This document shows positions 56,786 to 59,522 of a stretch of 59,522 nucleotides of DNA, in pieces. Position numbers and translations under genes: made by a program. Each line of letters starts with the position of its first letter. Positions within the stretch are counted from its first letter, which is position 1. This DNA comes from Cylindrodendrum hubeiense (lineage: Eukaryota; Ascomycota; Sordariomycetes; Hypocreales; Nectriaceae). The notes beneath the pieces are model-generated. The model was given only the letters and a program-made list of their open reading frames with translations. It made no database searches and was not told the DNA's origin. Location: positions 1 through 59,522 of the forward strand of contig JAANBB010000242.1 in NCBI GenBank assembly GCA_014621425.1, read 5' to 3'.

Positions 56786-58000
56786 TTCTTGAAGGGGAGT
56801 GGGTGATTGGGATTATGACTTGAAACGTTCTCTCATTTCGGCACACAACTTTTCTTTTGTCACGTTTGGCGGCGAATTAGATGAGATGAATTATACCCCC
56901 GAAGAATGAGAAGGGAAACGCCGTTGATGTAGGAGTACTTTTCAAAAAGAACCTGGATATAGGTAAACTCGAGAAGTCTGATGCCGACGTGGGCGCAGGC
57001 CCCGGGGCGGCGAGCGCTCGAGTTGGAATCCAATTTGGATAGGATTATAATGCGAACGAATATTACCATATCGGTTACCAACCTGCTTCCCAATTTGCTT
57101 TGAACCCGGGTTGATGAGGCTCGGTCTTATTACCCCACAGGAACTTGAAGCCAGAAGTCACAGGTCACATTTTGGAAAACATACATGGCCAATATTGTGA
57201 CGATCGATTCAATGTTCCAGGCAGTCGGCGGGTGGCAATGCGGTACGAGATGATTCTAGGGATTGTTCGAATGGTGCCGACTGTGGCTGCTTGAGTCTTC
57301 TCAACTGGGCGAAACGTGCATAAGGCTTAGAAAGCCTAACGACGCAGCCACATGGGGAAGCGGGCGACAGAGTGCATCGCAGTAGCGTTTATCACAGTAG
57401 CGTTTATAGAGACAGCGGAGATTTCCATGGCAGCGCAGAAAGAGGCGGCTGGAATACGGATTGTGGGCCGGACCTAACACTCCGTTTCACAGAATCAAAG
57501 TCATTCGTGAAGAATGCTATTCGCTATCCGCCAACAGGCGTTGGGGTAAATCGGTAGCTCGGTGTTGTTTGCTTTTCAAAAATAACCGAGCGTCAACGGG
57601 GTTGGAATTTTCGGTTAATAGTTGATGTTTGATGTTTGATGGTAATCGTTAGGGGAAAAAAACCCGCGGTTTTGCTTGTCTAGCCTTTGCATATCGTCGA
57701 TCCCAGTCTACGGGCGGGACGTTTTTAATTTAGGAGAAAGGTTAACGCCGCGGACGATGCATGCAATTGTGGAAACCCCTAACTGCGCGTAAAAGGGGGC
57801 AAATTAGGGCATCAAAGGGCTTTGGGGCCTAACCGGAGAGAGGAGGCAGTAAAGTCAGGCCACAAAGCACAAAGGGCAGCGGAAGAGAGACGAGAGAGGA
57901 CGGGAGAAGAGAGGGACAGGATGCTAGCAAGCAGGCAAAGGCCCGCAAGCGGCGATACGACGCTTTAGACCCGACCGCGCTTTTAGACCCGGTGCTGGAG

Positions 58001-58035
58001 GAGCCAGGAGCCAGGAGTCGGGAGCCAGGAGCCAG
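58001..58035. repeat. Minisatellite, 5 copies of GAGCCAG
   Basis: Five tandem 7-bp units, the third changed to GAGTCGG. Confidence 0.95.
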
Positions 58036-58040
58036 GAGGT

Positions 58041-58096
58041 GGTCCAAGGCGGTCCAAGGTGGTGGTGGTCCAAGGTGGTCCAAGGTGGTCCAAGGT
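58041..58096. repeat. Minisatellite, 5 copies of GGTCCAAGGT
   Basis: Five 10-bp units; two GGT triplets are inserted between the second and third copies, and the first ends in C. It directly follows the 7-bp array. Confidence 0.95.
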
Positions 58097-58360
58097 GGTG
58101 GTCCAGGTTCTATGTAAAGGACAGAGAATTGCGTGCTGTGAGTGAGTACTCCGTACCTACTAAAGGGACGAGTAATAAGGAGGGCCCTACTATACATAGA
58201 ACGGCACCGCGCTCCGTCGAGGCATGGGGACGTGATGCGGTCCAGTCCTGTCTCGCGCTGCTGCTGCTATAATAACTGGGGAAATGGGATTGAGTGACAA
58301 AGAGTGCATAATACTGTGCTAAATGATTACCAAGTACTCCGTACAGATTACGTGGTACGT

Positions 58361-58384
58361 ACGTTAGTATCTACGTTAGTATCT
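58361..58384. repeat. Direct repeat, 2 copies of ACGTTAGTATCT
   Basis: Two perfect 12-bp tandem units, next to a TACTCCGTA motif at 58335-58343. Confidence 0.9.
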
Positions 58385-58500
58385 ACGGAGGAGCCAGAGT
58401 GAGAGTGAGAGTGAGTGCTTGTGGGTGCTGCGGATGAGGATGTGGGTACAGGTATTGTGGGCTTGGTGCGGCCTGAGCGCGGGGAACAAGGGCGCATCCA

Positions 58501-58540
58501 CTGACCTCCACTGTCATCCACTGTCCTCCACTGTCCTCCA
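58501..58540. repeat. Minisatellite, 4 copies of CTGTCCTCCA
   Basis: Four 10-bp units; the first two carry single changes. Confidence 0.95.
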
Positions 58541-58662
58541 CTCGCTCTGCGCTGTGTCCCTCTCACGCACTCCTCATACCTGGCTAAAAAGGCCATGTTG
58601 ATGCGGCCCTCACGGAACACGGAACACGGAAAACGCCCGCTTTACTGCGCTCGGGTGCAGGT

Positions 58663-58686
58663 GGAGGTGGAGGCGGAGGCGGAGGC
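58663..58686. repeat. Hexamer repeat, 4 copies of GGAGGY
   Basis: GGAGGT followed by three GGAGGC, a purine-rich tract. Confidence 0.9.
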
Positions 58687-59522
58687 TGGGCCAGGGGGCT
58701 TGCGGCCGCCGAGAACGCGGCCAATGTTCTATCAAAGTACACGTTGTCGTCCTAGAGAGGCGAGGTGTTCATAGTACTTCGATGACAAAGGCAATACACT
58801 TCCATGGTATAGTTACTGTGTGTTTGCTGGCGGAGGGATCGGATGCTGCAGATGAAGGCCGGCCCCGGGAAGGGGGGTGGTTAGTCAAGGATGCATCCAG
58901 GGTGTCGGGTCTGAAGGATTGGCGGACCCAGCGGAGTGGATGTGACGGGATGTGATGTGATGGGTTGGAGTGGGATGTATGGGTGAATGGGATGGATGGA
59001 TGGGATGAGGATGGGGGGGACGTACGTAGTACTGTACGTACCGGGATCTCTCAGAGAGGACCCGAGACAATCGAGACACAGCGTCAACGGTCACTTCATC
59101 TCCAACATGGAAACGGCAAGGATCAAGGGGATCGGAGTTGCTGGGAGAGACAAGGAAGAGACAAGGTGGACGAGACAAAGTGGACGAGACTAGGTGAGAT
59201 GACAACTCTCTCCATACTCCGCAGGCGATACGGAGTACCGAGGCTCAAAACGAAATAGAGAAAAAACGAGATGAGACGGGCTTCCAGACGAGGTTGGCCT
59301 CGCCACGAGCCCCGAGATAAGAGATTCGGCATGGCATGGCATGGGCATTGCATGGACATGGCATATGTTGGGGAGAGGCGGTCGGTCCGATCACCTTCTA
59401 TCGGTAATGAAGCTGACGGAAGGAGGAGGACATGGAAGCATATGATACGACGCTGGGCTGTGTTGGGGATCATTGGTGATCCCGAGAGAGCCAGAGTCCC
59501 AGAGAGCCAGAGACCCAGATGG

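Larger units (their letters stand above)
56786..59522. other. Gene-free 3' region rich in short tandem repeats
   Basis: 2.7 kb after kinesin-3 to the window edge. 56786-57100 is kinesin 3' flank. From about 58000 on, minisatellites with 6-, 7-, 10- and 12-bp units follow one another, as do three TACTCCGTA-type motifs. No coding frame is supported; repeats keep several short frames open. Confidence 0.6.

Overview
This window is nuclear DNA of a filamentous ascomycete, most likely a Sordariomycete; Hypocreales is a guess. The evidence is the many short GT-AG introns (mostly 44-110 nt) with CTAAC/CTGAC-like branch sites, pyrimidine-rich leaders, a gene about every 2.5 kb on either strand with no operons, and recognisable Pezizomycotina families (Uds1, DOMON-cytochrome b561, Ten1, kinesin-3, PXA-PX-Nexin_C). 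I rebuilt 22 protein-coding genes exon by exon. In the spliced genes the phases close at every junction. Two of them (TEN1 and a 122-residue uncharacterised protein) have exons too short to stand out as ORFs.

Layout. 0-14 kb: the 3' end of a Cys-rich, probably GPI-anchored protein with a frame break at a C8 run; a GFA/CENP-V family protein; a membrane DUF1365 protein; MBF1; coatomer epsilon divergent from ribosomal protein eL42; a 2H phosphoesterase; and ureidoglycolate lyase. 14-36.7 kb: an MFS transporter, a secreted DOMON-cytochrome b561, a secreted PLC-like phosphodiesterase, a membrane J-domain protein, a second MFS transporter with a 13-nt microexon, the PC4/Sub1 coactivator divergent from a PXA-PX-Nexin_C tether, and a Uds1 septation protein. 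36.7-42.7 kb: about 6 kb with no gene I can support, holding a small minisatellite and the only ambiguous base (41779). 42.7-57 kb: an LTA4H-type M1 aminopeptidase with a mitochondrial-looking N terminus, DUF952, a secreted double-psi beta-barrel protein, TEN1, the uncharacterised three-exon gene, and a 1721-residue kinesin-3. 57-59.5 kb: non-coding, rich in minisatellites.

Most genes are housekeeping: ribosome and transcription coactivation (eL42, MBF1, Sub1), secretory and membrane traffic (epsilon-COP, PXA-PX protein, kinesin-3, J protein), septation (Uds1) and telomere capping (Ten1). A smaller secreted or surface set (Cys-rich GPI protein, DOMON-b561, PLC-like, double-psi barrel) is scattered among them. 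I see no biosynthetic gene cluster, transposon, RIP-mutated block, rRNA or tRNA. The least explained parts are the 6-kb gap, a GC-rich block at 32.56-33.4 kb, the uncharacterised gene at 48.5-49.0 kb and a weak coding-like stretch at 47.86-48.42 kb.
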